A DNA stretch of 64,000 nucleotides, taken from the NCBI GenBank assembly GCA_029706075.1, contig JAINUG010000737.1:1-64000 (forward strand), written 5' to 3'. Each line of letters begins with the position of its first letter. Within the stretch, counting starts at the first letter, position 1. The notes below the pieces were generated by a model. That model was given only the letters and a program-made list of their open reading frames with translations, made no database searches and was not told the origin of the DNA. This DNA comes from Aldrovandia affinis (Eukaryota; Chordata; Actinopteri; Notacanthiformes; Halosauridae). Below are positions 53,502-64,000 of this stretch, in pieces. The translations under genes were made by a program, and so were the position numbers.

Positions 53502-56266
53502 AGAGGAGGTGCTATGTATATGGTACAATCACATCAGGTAAAACAAATGCAACACATAAAATATGTGCAATATAGTTGGAATATGGAAATGGTTGAGATC
53601 TGGTGACCGAGATGGGCATGGCATAGGGTGTACACGCAGGGGTGGGCAAGGAGGGCCATGTCCGTTTTTGAATTTCAAGCCAACTTCTGCTCTTAATTAT
53701 TAGCCCAATCATTTATGTGATCTGGAATTTTGGTTAGATTTCTTGATGAGCCCATGAATGACAGCTGAAGACTGTTCTTGTGTTCCCATATGAAACATGT
53801 TACTGAAGTCTAATCTACAAGTGAACCAGCATTGGCATGTACAACTAATTCGCTAATTGAGCCAGTGTAGACACCGTGCTGGTAACCAGTGTTTTCTTTC
53901 AAACATCTGAGGTCACTTTATAATTTAAAATCAAACCACAAAAGTGTATTATCTGGCATATCATATCTGATAGTGTCTCAGTGGAATATTCAGTAAAATA
54001 ATTGATGCAGCTGACACAAAATACCCTGAACAAACATCACTAACCAGCACCTTTTCAGTGCTAACCAGTGCTGATCTAGGATCAGGTTTCCACTGTCCAT
54101 ATCCTAACCATATCCATTATGAGCTAAAAGGTTAAACTGATCCTAGATCAGCACTCCTACTCTTAGAATCTTTGTACATACGGCCCCTGGTCTGTAAACA
54201 CTTACCACATTTTGCCCTCGTGTTGTGTCTGGGTTCATATCAGCCTATAAATGCTCAAATTGTGTGCTATGACTGTACATGTTACAGTGATAGTAGCACA
54301 GTACATTATTTCAGTACCGTTACAGTTCAAAGATGACAAGTGGCCTGCAAATTCAGAAATTATGTGGAATGATCTCTGTGGCATTTTGTTGAACATAGCA
54401 CTTTGTCATAAAAACAAACACATGCCAGCTAATATAACAATGATAGGCCTCTTCTTTCAAAGACCACCTGATCAGTTATATGAAAACATAAGTATAAATT
54501 GGACCCCTGTACTGTATGTACTGTATAATGTGGCCAGAAGATAAGCAGCACTTCTGAGTGTACAGCTCAGATTTTTGGCATTCTGAATTCATTCCCCTTT
54601 ATTTTTACATTTTCCAATACATTTATTTGACAGTAAATTGTACATATTATGCGCGCATGTTGACAACATTCTGCAAAACTAATGGACTGTAAGGGAGTCT
54701 TGGGACTCTTCTGAAACACAAGCAACAAAATAGCATTTGTTAAATACTTCCACACTGCTGCGAAGTCTATTTTCTACCCTCTAGAAGACCACTGAACACT
54801 GAATACGCTCTGAATACTGTACGTGTGGTTTGCACGTATGCCGTGGTCTTTGCAGAGATGATGCATTATGGTCCAGAAAGAGCACGCTCCACAAGAAGAA
54901 CACCCTAGCAGTGTTTAATTCATGTCATGTACGTCTGAATGCAAAAGGCTCAACAAAGTTAATAAGAACTCTGAAGAAGAAGAACTTTATTGAAGGTTTT
55001 TATTTTTCTAAATTGAAGCATATCATACATATTGTCATTGTTACTGGAGCTCTTCAGCACAACACTACAATCATTACTGCAACAATTAATATATTAACAA
55101 TAAAATAATTAACAAAATTAAGCATGCTGTACATTGGAGTAAATAAACGTGAAAAGGTGCTGGTTAATGATTCAAGGAGATGGTATGAACAGGGATTTTG
55201 CAATTGAATCGATTGCAACTGATGTAAAAACCTTATTGCATGTGCTTAAATCTTTGTTACAAAATTCTAACCATCAGATGATTCATTTAAATTTTGTTCA
55301 CAGAGTCCATCTGATATTACGAAGATGGCTCCTCGTAACCTTTGTACACTTTGTCCAAGGATGTTGTGTCCAGTGTTTGTCTTTGGAAACAGATTCCCTT
55401 AGGTTTGCCCATCATTCCAAAAATTCCATCATTCTTTGCACGTTTAGTACTATTGTTGGGACATCAATCCCTATTTCACCTCTCACTATCAACATTAAAG
55501 ATGCATGCAATTACATATAAAAACATATTACAAGATTTTGTGTATTTTAGAGGACAACAATAAATCACTTGCAAACCACAGCAAACTGAACTTATCATAA
55601 AAGCACACACAGAGAAACAGCACAGTTCACAATCTGGAAATAAAGAGCAGTTGCAAATACAGTAGGGCAATACCACGATGTCATGGGATTTCTAAATGAA
55701 CAGAGATAGTGTGACTCATGTGACTTAAACCATTCATCTTGTCCCACATCAGACAGCATTCAGACACATTTCTGCATACTGTAAATTGAGTTCAGGGAGT
55801 TTAAGGGTTTTAAAAAGCACAGGTGTGTACTTGCACTAACAGACAAATGACAGAATTTCAAGACTTTGGATTGCATTGATAGGTTGACAATCCACAGAAT
55901 GAATTAAGTAGGCTTATAAGTTTCATCAATGCTGTGTTCAAAGATCCAAAACACTAATTAAACCAAACACCATTAACATTTTCAATGAGTATTTATGAAA
56001 ATGAACTTTGTTGCATGCTATCTACTTGATATTTAATTGAATAACTGTTCCTACAATCTCCAGCTGCATATCTCCCATGACTCCAAGTCAATTCTGAAGA
56101 TTGAGTGGTCGACTCTCACATCATTATTTAGTGGGAAACATACTGGCTCACTCTTTGGTATTCCTTCGTTATTAAAGTTATTTCAGTCATTAACCGTACC
56201 ATGTACAGTGGGATATAGGCCTACAGTACTCCCTCACATTGGCTGAATATGGATTCCTGTGTCCAA
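53502..56266. other. Intergenic region between units 5 and 6
   Basis: No gene found. 53580-53625 holds a relic of the Tc1-like repeat. 53870-54020 matches the leader intron of the 44-kb gene (43920-44060). 54660-56266 parallels the 3' flank of unit 5. The open frames at 54251-54544 and 55149-55520 lack domains and are not kept in the paralogous copy. Confidence 0.5.
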
Positions 56267-56280
56267 TTACACAGCGGTAC
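56267..56280 (-). CDS. Unit 6 terminal coding exon (short)
   Basis: After GATTGCAG the frame reads TAV and stops at TAA (56267-56269), the position of CAA in unit 5. The tail loses ten residues but no tyrosine motif. Confidence 0.45.
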
Positions 56281-59200
56281 CTGCAATCACAGAGCGTGGA
56301 TTATGATATCAGTTTATTACTCTGAGCATAATCACACTTCCACAAAATAAAAGTACAAGTACCCATTATGAAAAAGCACTGAGTAAGTATACCTTACCTT
56401 GTGTATATATAGAAGTATATCTTACCTTGGGTTAATGGCCTGGACTGAATGGTAGAGTATATGGGATGCTGCTGTCTAATAACTGCTTGAGAGCCTGGAG
56501 ACAATAAATCAGAGTGGACAAGGATGAACATTGAGTTTGAGCTCCATAGAATGTGTGATGTTTTTCTCCATACTTCCCACATGCATAACTTTACATTTAG
56601 CAATATTGAATGTTATCTGCCACGTTTCTGCCCATTTTTAGATTGTGTTTCATCTTCGATTACCTTAGTTGATTGTACTGTTTGCTAAACCCCCGAGTTT
56701 TGTATCATCTGCAAATGTAACTATTTTGCTATTAAGATCCCTATCAAGATCATTTAGGTAAATAAGAAAGAGCACCGATCCCTGCAGGACTCCACTGCCC
56801 ACAGCACCTAGGACAGATACGACCCCTCCTACTGTTATGCTTTGTACTTGACCTTGCAGCCAATTATGAACCCACTCTGAAACAATTGCTGAATTCATTT
56901 TGGCAATGAGCAATTTAGGTACCTTGCTCAAGGGTACAACGGCAGTGTCCCAACTGGGGATTGAACCTGCAACCTTAACGTTACAAGCCCAGTTCCCTAA
57001 CCATTATACCACACTGCTGCCTAGTTAGTAACATTTGGATAGAAAAAAAATACATTTATGTTACATTTATGATCACAGGCGCTGTCACCGCTGCTAGAAA
57101 TGTCCACCTTTTTTTAATTGAACATTGAGAATGGCTCTGGTTCTGTTCTCAAAAATGAATGAACGTGAATTTGGTACGTCATCCCGGCATCTTTGGCATG
57201 CTGGCGTACTACATACTACCTTTAGGTCAAAATTAGCACGGGCAGTATGGATAATATGCGGTTCCCAAACACAACCCCTAACTTCTGTCACTTCTCAAGC
57301 ATGAACGAGTGCCAAGCGACCGACCAAGCAAGAGCAATCAACCTCAGGCAAGAGCAATGTATGGGTGTGATAAATCAATGCTATCACACAGTTGGTCTTC
57401 TACATTTCTTTATGCATTTGTAAATATCTGAGACAAATCAACCTATACAAAAATCACAAGAAGCCATTATGAAAAAGCACTGAGTAAATATCATCTTACC
57501 TTGGTTTAAAGGTCTGAACTGAATGGTAGCATATAAAGGATGCTGTCCAATAACTGCTGGAGAACCTGGAGTCAATAAATCAGGATGAACATACTGTGTT
57601 TGAGCTCCATAGAATGTGTGATGTTTAAATGGATAACTATTTGACAGATTGTAAGAGTATCATGGTTTTTAGTTTTGGACCAGGGTGCTTTTTGATTTGA
57701 TTTGATTTGATCTTTATTTGTCTCGAACATAGAAGACATAGAAACAAGTTAAAAATGGTAAATAGTCTAACAAACTATTTCCATACAGTCCTAAAAAAGC
57801 GTTCGAGAAGGGACAGGAGGAAGTAAAACACTTATCCAGTCCTGCCCCTTCCTTACAATATTTTACATTATATGAAAATAAAATACAGTTTTCACACACA
57901 GGAAGTGCTAGACATCGGCCTGACCTTGAGTTTCTGTGGTAGGGTCTATTTCCTCATGCATGGCCTCAGATGGTAGTGATCTGCGAACTGGAGAAGAGAG
58001 AGAAGACAAAAGGCCAGGATTCAATAAACATGTTTCCTTTCGTTAACTTACCAATAAATGCAGTTATTGTGTTTGTGCAGTGAATGCTGGCACTTACAGT
58101 TAATTATAAGTCAATGTTATAAGTCAATTTGATTGAAACCAGGAAAAAGGGATTGTGGGAGACCAAGTCATTGGGAGAGACGATGGGACTATTGTTTCTT
58201 ACCTGCACTTATGTAATCTGCGTTTACCCTGAAGTAAATAGGTTATTTTGAAACACTGAATTCATGGACTTGTATAATTCATTTGCGATGTTCATGTTAT
58301 AAACATACATCTTCTAATTGTATGGTATGATAAATCATTTTTTTTATTGAAGGCATTAACTAAAGATAATACAATCGTCAAAATAGCTATAATGTTGACA
58401 TTTTATTTTAAAAGGTAATTTGTTGCAGGTTTCATGGGTGAGCTAAAGCCACTTAATTCATGGACTTTTGTCAGTTATTTGCAATATTTATATTATGAAA
58501 TGTATCTTCTAAATGGAATATTCTAAATATATGGGTGTGATAAATCATTAGTATTACATACCTGATGGTCTGCATTTCTTTATGCATCTAAAAGCCAACA
58601 CCACCATAGTTATGAAAATGATGAGACAGCCAGCAAGCCCCGAAACACAGAACAGCACTGCAGTGGAGGAAGATTGGGCAGTACTGACATACAATGTATT
58701 CTTTAAAACATCTCTCCAATGTAGTTATATTACATTTTTCATGCCAAATGTAACTAAATAGTGTTAAAAAGTACCATTTATGATTAATGTTGTAAAAACG
58801 CCTTTAAGGATAAATGCACATGGTATGTTGCATTTGGAATCACTGTGCTAATCACTTGCATGTCCTCATCTAAACCCCCCCCCACCCCCTTTCAATAAGT
58901 TTCTTGAATGCCACTGCAGCCATTCAAATATGTTCAGTCAATATGTGATTAAATACGTAAATAATATAGTTGAATAAGTTCCATTTATATTTTCTACATT
59001 ACATCACACAATTTAATCAAGAGGAGAGGTAAATAATAACAAATAAGTATATCTCTAATGCATTAACCTCCTGTCACTAAGCATATATTTTTTAAATAAT
59101 TGTATGGGTACACTGGACATTGAGATGCGCTCATCTTAATGATCAACTCAACTTACTAATATTGGTTGTTTTAAAAGCTTCACTGATAAGGGCGTAGAAT

Positions 59201-62200
59201 GGTCTGCCTGCTCTGTGTCCTTCACATGCATATTCTTTCTGATAGGAGCCGATCCAAAATCCCACTGTGTATCTCTCCCCACTGTGATCCAGTGGGATCT
59301 GCTCTCCGTCTCTGTACCATGTGTAGTTCCACTCAGCAGAGATCCCCTGAACCTCACACCTCAGTGTCAGACTGTCTGTGGTGAAGATCTCTGTCCATCC
59401 AGTCTCCAGGGTCACCACAGCCTGAAGACAAGCTGCAACATCAGATATTGAGCTTTATGCATCTGAATATATTAAATATATCATATCAAGAGAGAAAATA
59501 ACATTGAACTTTCTATGTTGATATGTTTTGACTTAAATGTTCATGACATTCACTATACCTTACCAGATATATTTAATAACAGAGAGTCACTGTAGTGGGA
59601 GTGAAAGGTCTCTCTCCCTCTCCCAGCTCTACACCAGTACTCTCCACTGTGGGCCAGAGCAGCAGAGCTGATGGTGTAACTGGACCCATCAGTCCTGCTG
59701 CTGTCAGTGTTGGGCAGTGCTGCTCTCTGTGTGTCTTTGTACCAGAGATACTCCCAGCCAGCAGGATCTCCCCCAAGCCCACAGCTCAGGGTGACTCTCT
59801 CTCCTGTGTACATCTCTCCACTGGGGGGATTCTGGGTAATAACAGGCTTTGGCTTCTCATCTGAAAATAATGGCAAAAAATGGGCCTTGTTTAAAGAATG
59901 TGCTCAAATCGACTGCATCAGTGGGTTGTATTTATAACAACAAGAGAAAGGATGTAATGGAGTCTAAATCTTATGGAAGGATGTTATGGAAATCCTTACT
60001 CTTTGTTGGGCACTGTGCACACTTGAATGCGTGTACTGTTTTGATTCAAATGAATAAATGATGACCTCATAGTTTCTACATTAGCATGTAAGAACATTCA
60101 TACTCACTTGATACGGTCAGGTTAACAGGATTGCTGATTGTGGACTGAACGACTCTCTTTGTAAATTCTCCTCTGCAGGTGTATAGTCCAGTATATGTCT
60201 GATCAGCAGAGAGGATTGTGTATGTGTCTCCATTTCCACTGCTGGAGTCAGCCTTGTCTACAGGAAGCTCCTGTCCATCTCTGTACCATTTATACATCCA
60301 CTCAGTAGAGCTCCCCTGAATCTCACACCTCAGAGTCACTCTCTCAGTGGGGAAGACCTCTGTCCATCCAGACGGCACAGTCAGCTGAGCTTGTGGGAGA
60401 GCTGCAGACAGGAGAAGTTAAAATGCAGGAGGCATTGTATGCATGTTTAATTGGACAAGTGAGACTTCAGAAAGCTTTAAAATAAAAAAAATAGTATCCA
60501 ATTAACAATGTATAAGTAGTTAATTATCGTACCAGGTATATTTAATAACAGAGAGTCACTGTAGTGGGAGTGAAAGGTCGCTCTCCCTCTCCCAGCTCTA
60601 CACCAGTACTCTCCACTGTGGGCCAGAGCAGCAGAGCTGATGGTGTAACTGGACCCATCAGTCCTGCTGCTGTCAGTGTTGGGCAGTGCTGCTCTCTGTG
60701 TGTCTTTGTACCAGAGATACTCCCAGCCAGCAGGATCTCCCCCAAACCCACAGCTCAGGGTGACTCTCTCTCCTGTGTACATCTCTCCACTGGGGGGATT
60801 CTGGGTAATAACTGGTTTGGGGATTTTTTCTAAGAAATGCAGAGGACTTTAAATAAAATTTCAATTGTTGTATTTGAGAAAACAAATATAATACAATAAC
60901 CTAATTCTATTTGACGCATCACCTGAAAAAAGTATGAGTGCATTAATAAATAAAGATATTCTTCCTACACCTACACACACACACCCACACACACACACAC
61001 ACACGTGTCCAGTACTCACCAAATACTTTCAAACTAAACGATCCAGGGAATGAAAAGATTTTCCGTTTTTGTCCCCGTTCACCCTGACACCTGTAGTTTC
61101 CACTGTCTGACTCTGTTACAAATTGGAGGGTGAGATTTTTTTGGCTTTCGGTACTGCTTGCACTGAGACTTTTAAATCCATTCTGTGTTAATTTGATCCA
61201 CAAGTATTTCCATCCAGTTCCTTTCCTGATGTCACAACTGAGGGAGACGGTTTCTCCTGTAAATATCACTGAGCCTGGGTGATCTGTGACCACGACAGCC
61301 TGAGGACGATCATCTGAAATGCACACGGGAAACAGACCTCTCTCTCAATCAATGATACAATTTAGGTACAATAACAATCATTCATAAAAACATAATATGA
61401 ATCATTTTATAAACCAACAAATAAAACACAAATCTGCTATTTCAGAAATAAATACTAAAGTATGAGTCTTGATAGGAATAGGTACATTTAGAATTGAACA
61501 ACCTACCAGAAACTGTAATGCCATGGAAGTTACTGAAAGCTTGTTCACTCCCTCTTTTTCCCTCACACTGATACTGCCACTCTCTTCCTCCTCACTGAGC
61601 GAAGGACAAATATAGAGCCTCCTTCACCGAGGGAGCCTGCAAGCTGTGCTTTATGCCCCTGTCTCTGTCTGGTCCAGATAAACGTCCATCCCTCAGATTC
61701 AGTCACCTGACAGGTGAGAGTAACTGTCTCTCCTGGGAACAGCTCTGACCACGGAGGGTCAGCAGTCAGACGAACCCCAGGACTGGACTGTGCAGCTGAA
61801 ACAGAGTTATAAAAACCAGAGAATCAAACACAGTTTTCATGTTGCAAAGCTAAGCGTAATAGTTTTGATAAAAATAAGTATTTGAACAAAACTATTTTAT
61901 AACTAAAACTATTTTAAAACCCAGGGTTAAGCCCAAAGTTAGCTTACTAACCCAGTAATCCTGCTTCATGAGGCAGGCCCCTGGTCAGTATGTTTTGGAA
62001 CATTGCCATTATCACATATCACATCATGTATCACCCCAAACATTTTTCCTGGTTATATATTTTTTTCTTCCAGGGAATATCACATGGAGCCCTTTAAATG
62101 ATGTTCCTGCAAAAATAAATTCTGAATTCAAGGAGATAAAAACCCTACCTTTCTGTACACCAAAAAACACCAATGCTGTTGCACCTGAAACAGAATGCAT

Positions 62201-62836
62201 TTTTATTTTAAACAATATCATATATTTTTGTTCCATTTTTTCAGAGGATAAATAATCTCTTGGGTACATCATTTTCACTGAGTCCTTTTTTCATGCACAA
62301 TGACCAATGTCTTTTTTTGTTTCATAAAAAAGCAAACAAATAAACTGAAATAAAGTACTTCTGATAATACTTAGCACGTTGCATTGTTAAAGCATGACTG
62401 TTAATTTGTAGATAAGCGGAAGTCATGTTTATGTTTAAGTTTATGTTGCAAGTCTTCTCGAAGTCAATGAAGAGAAAATTTAACGAATCAAACATGATCT
62501 CTCCGTAAAGCTTAAAGTGCTGAAAGCGATGTCGGAATATTGTAGGTATATTGTAATATTGTACATTTCAAATGCAAAACAATTCAGGAGGCTACACTTT
62601 TAAGTACTGTAATTATTTTTTACAATCTAAACTATGACCATAAACCATTAGATATTCTGCCACAGAGGTGTTTTTGTAGTGTCTCTACATGTACTGCACT
62701 ATATACATTTAACGTCATTATGCTTAAATGTTACACAGGAATCAACACTTGAATTAACATTATTTCTAATAAGATTTTCAGAAAGACAGGATTTAAAATG
62801 CATCTACTTACAAAGCAGAATGAACATTGTGTCCAT
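56267..62836 (-). CDS. Unit 6: inhibitory-like Fc-receptor-like Ig receptor
   Basis: The most complete inhibitory-type gene. Exon order is L1, L2, D1, D2, A, B, A, C', TM', cyt1, cyt2, cyt3, terminal. All exons except D1 are open and have good splice sites. The signal peptide is intact (MDTMFILLC ATALVFFGVQK). The uncharged helix (LAGCLIIFITMVVLAFR) is followed by a tail with two related motifs on separate exons, PLYATIQF and PIYSTIQS. Such tails recruit SH2-domain phosphatases or adaptors in FcR/LRC families (inference here). D1 lacks two single bases in C runs. If these are real, skipping D1 leaves a five-Ig receptor in frame. If they are sequencing errors, the gene encodes six Ig domains. 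Confidence 0.7.
56426..56494 (-). CDS. Unit 6 cyt3 exon with YSTI motif
   Basis: 69-nt phase 1-1 exon (SQAVIRQQHPIYSTIQSRP), a duplicate of cyt2 with one extra codon. Unit 5 has no counterpart between its cyt2 and terminal exon. Confidence 0.68.
56665..56931 (-). mobile_element. Non-LTR retrotransposon reverse-transcriptase fragment
   Basis: The frame shows reverse-transcriptase motifs (GVLQGSVLFLIYLNDLD and TFADDTKLGG, the latter with the catalytic ADD). It is 5'- and 3'-truncated and sits in the unit-6 tail intron. Confidence 0.78.
56905..57030 (-). mobile_element. tRNA-derived SINE fragment
   Basis: In reverse: TGGTATAATGGTTAGGGAAC (A box) then GCAGGTTCAATCCCC (B box) and CTTGAGCAAGGTACC, in the same order as the copy at 47610. 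Confidence 0.7.
57500..57565 (-). CDS. Unit 6 cyt2 exon with YATI motif
   Basis: 66-nt phase 1-1 exon (SPAVIGQHPLYATIQFRPLN). Compared with unit 5 the motif changes from YANV to YATI, losing the YxN feature. Confidence 0.7.
57693..57888 (-). mobile_element. Retroposon tail insertion with (TGATT)n
   Basis: About 200 bases absent from unit 5 (49214). They begin on the plus strand with TTGATTTGATTTGATTTGATC, then fish LINE/SINE 3' sequence. The orientation is reverse, with the simple repeat as the 3' tail. Confidence 0.65.
57925..57987 (-). CDS. Unit 6 cyt1 exon
   Basis: 63-nt phase 1-1 exon (RRSLPSEAMHEEIDPTTETQ), one codon longer than in unit 5. Confidence 0.65.
58562..58657 (-). CDS. Unit 6 TM' exon
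   Basis: 96-nt phase 1-1 exon, LFCVSGLAGCLIIFITM then RCIKKCR. Same splice sites as unit 5. Confidence 0.82.
59157..59432 (-). CDS. Unit 6 exon C'
   Basis: Intact 276-nt last Ig domain, same mosaic as unit 5 C' (C-like start, EYACEGHRAGR end). Confidence 0.86.
59564..59860 (-). CDS. Unit 6 exon A (second)
   Basis: Intact 297-nt A exon. It reads LSCGLGG instead of LSCGFGG. Confidence 0.87.
60108..60401 (-). CDS. Unit 6 exon B
   Basis: Intact 294-nt B exon (SNPVNLTVSS creates a new NLT sequon). Confidence 0.87.
60533..60829 (-). CDS. Unit 6 exon A (first)
   Basis: Intact 297-nt A exon. The donor is GTACGA, weaker than GTAAG in other copies. The frame ends LLLNIPG. Confidence 0.85.
61020..61313 (-). 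CDS. Unit 6 exon D2
   Basis: Intact 294-nt D2 (SLSCDIRKGTGWKYLW, GNYRCQGERG). A (CA)n tract lies just downstream at about 60972-61004. Confidence 0.86.
61507..61795 (-). pseudogene. Unit 6 exon D1, two one-base deletions
   Basis: 289 nt. It has TGCCAC for TGCCCAC and CCTCCTCA for CCTCCCTCA near 61577-61592, so the frame is lost just before the second cysteine. Both are losses in C runs. Confidence 0.75.
62149..62184 (-). CDS. Unit 6 leader exon L2
   Basis: 36 nt, correct phase. First codon junction gives Cys instead of Tyr. Core ATALVFFGVQK. Confidence 0.75.
62812..62836 (-). CDS. Unit 6 leader exon L1
   Basis: ATG exon encoding MDTMFILL before GTAAGT. Confidence 0.75.
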
Positions 62837-62932
62837 CTCCGTTCAGACTTTAACACTGTGTCAATGCGTCACCAGAGACCAAGAGGCCTCGTCAGCTCAC
62901 CTCAGTTTCCTCATGAGCCTGCAAAGAGGAGG

Positions 62933-62944
62933 TGCTATGTATAT
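62933..62944 (+). promoter_or_regulatory. ETS-like motif upstream of unit 6
   Basis: AAAGAGGAGGTG with GGAG core, same place as in the other units. Confidence 0.35.
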
Positions 62945-64000
62945 GGTACAATCACATCAAGTAAAACAAATGCAACACATAAAATATGTGCAATATAGTT
63001 GGAATATGGAAATTGAGATAGTATATTATAATATATTATAAGATTGAATGCATATATTATAACTAAGGTGCAATATTAATATATTAATGTACTACTGTAT
63101 ATTTGTAGTATGTCCTCTCGACTACTGCTCAGTTGACTCTGCAGGAACTATTTAACTTCTAAAAGGTTTTAATAAGCACACAAAATCCAACAGCGGGTGG
63201 AAACATTTCACAAAGATGCATAAATAATGCATGGGTATTATGCACAGGTTATTCTCTGCAGAGTAGGTCTACTGCAGAATGCAGAACCAACATCTTAAAA
63301 ACTACTTTAAAGGCCCACACGCTGGTATTTTCACATTGTGCATTAAGAGCGAAGCACTGTGAAATACCACATGACATGCAGGGAGAGAATGTTAAATCAG
63401 ACGACCAGTGTTGGACAATGGTGTTATGGGCAGCAGCTGCCAAATCTGGGAGGGTGCATACGTTCATGCTTCAGATCAGTGCCATATTTTATGATGAATA
63501 AGCATTACGTGTTGTATGGAATGTATATTTCTGAATGTCTCAGAACAATACAAAAGCGATTACTGCCATCAATGGAGCATGATTTTGGAACATACATTAT
63601 ATTAATATTGTTTCAATTGGAAGGCCCGATGCTTTAAGCTCTCACTAACAGTGCAGTCTTAACGTTTCGACCGTTTGGTATTTATCAGAACCTGCATGCT
63701 TAAATAAACCATTGCACTTGATCTTTTTGGACGATCTCATATGGGTGCTAGTCTCATTCTCTCAATTCTTATGTCACTTTGGCTCTACACCTGATGCTCA
63801 GACTTTTTTGGATTGTGTTTGTTTATTGTGTTACTCAGAGTTGTATCTGACTCCCTAGTGTAAGTAATTTACAGCAACACTCCTCTTGAATAGAGAACAG
63901 GTAGAAAATTACACTTTCAACAATACTGCAGTCTGTATTATTTACCACCATACAGTTTATACTTATTTATTACCAGACAGGATCATCAATAGCTTAACCC
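62945..64000. other. 5' flank of unit 6, duplicated, no gene seen
   Basis: Same block as the flanks of units 1-3, reaching the window end. Another unit may follow to the right. Confidence 0.5.

Noticed and set aside
55149-55520. 123-codon frame between units 5 and 6
   Set aside because: No domain or splice support, and the paralogous flank of unit 5 does not keep the frame.

Overview
The window is ray-finned (teleost) fish nuclear DNA. It has split genes with GT-AG introns, hAT, Harbinger, Tc1 and piggyBac remnants, LTR elements, tRNA-derived SINEs and (CA)n tracts, and no prokaryotic features. Its only host gene content is a tandem family of immunoglobulin-superfamily (Ig) receptors of the Fc-receptor-like / LITR-like type, nearly all on the minus strand. 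Species and gene symbols cannot be fixed from the sequence alone.

All recognisable exons are phase 1-1, so Ig exons can be gained, lost or skipped without breaking the frame. I name the exon types L1 and L2 (split signal peptide), D1 and D2 (first two Ig domains), A and B (modules repeated in tandem), C (last Ig domain plus stalk), TM (short activating type), C' (variant last domain) and TM'/cyt (inhibitory-like membrane exon and tail). Units 1-4 (about 1.1-4.4, 8.4-14.3, 17.6-26.1 and 31.1-34.0 kb) end in a TM exon with an arginine at the outer edge of the helix and a short basic tail. This resembles mammalian FcRgamma-pairing receptors such as GPVI and FcalphaRI. Units 5 and 6 (48.5-53.4 and 56.3-62.8 kb) share the ectodomain exon types but use an uncharged TM' exon and tail exons with ITIM-like tyrosines (YANV, YATI, YSTI). 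The window therefore looks like a paired activating/inhibitory receptor cluster. A more divergent leader-D1'-D2' start lies at 42.6-44.2 kb. Its downstream A/B array runs left into the leaderless unit 4, so 31.0-44.2 kb may be one fused gene.

Layout on the plus strand: spacer, unit 1 and its 5' flank; spacer, unit 2 and its 5' flank; the same two-unit block again as units 3 and 4 (about 16.4 kb duplicated); a rearranged A/B array broken by a piggyBac remnant, a 1.3-kb inversion and a Harbinger copy; then the 42.6-44.2 kb gene start, intergenic DNA, unit 5, intergenic DNA and unit 6. Later insertions mark single copies: an intron-containing LTR element (9.75-10.77 kb), a miniature LTR element with a tRNA-His primer site (10.80-11.23 kb), SINE-like retroposons, and a hAT MITE nested in a Harbinger-like element (29.0-30.4 kb).

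Every unit carries at least one lesion: frameshift, nonsense codon, lost splice site or missing leader exon. Many frameshifts are single-base contractions in homopolymers, so true pseudogenes and sequencing error cannot be told apart here. Because the exons are symmetric, units 2, 5 and 6 could still give in-frame receptors by skipping the damaged exons.
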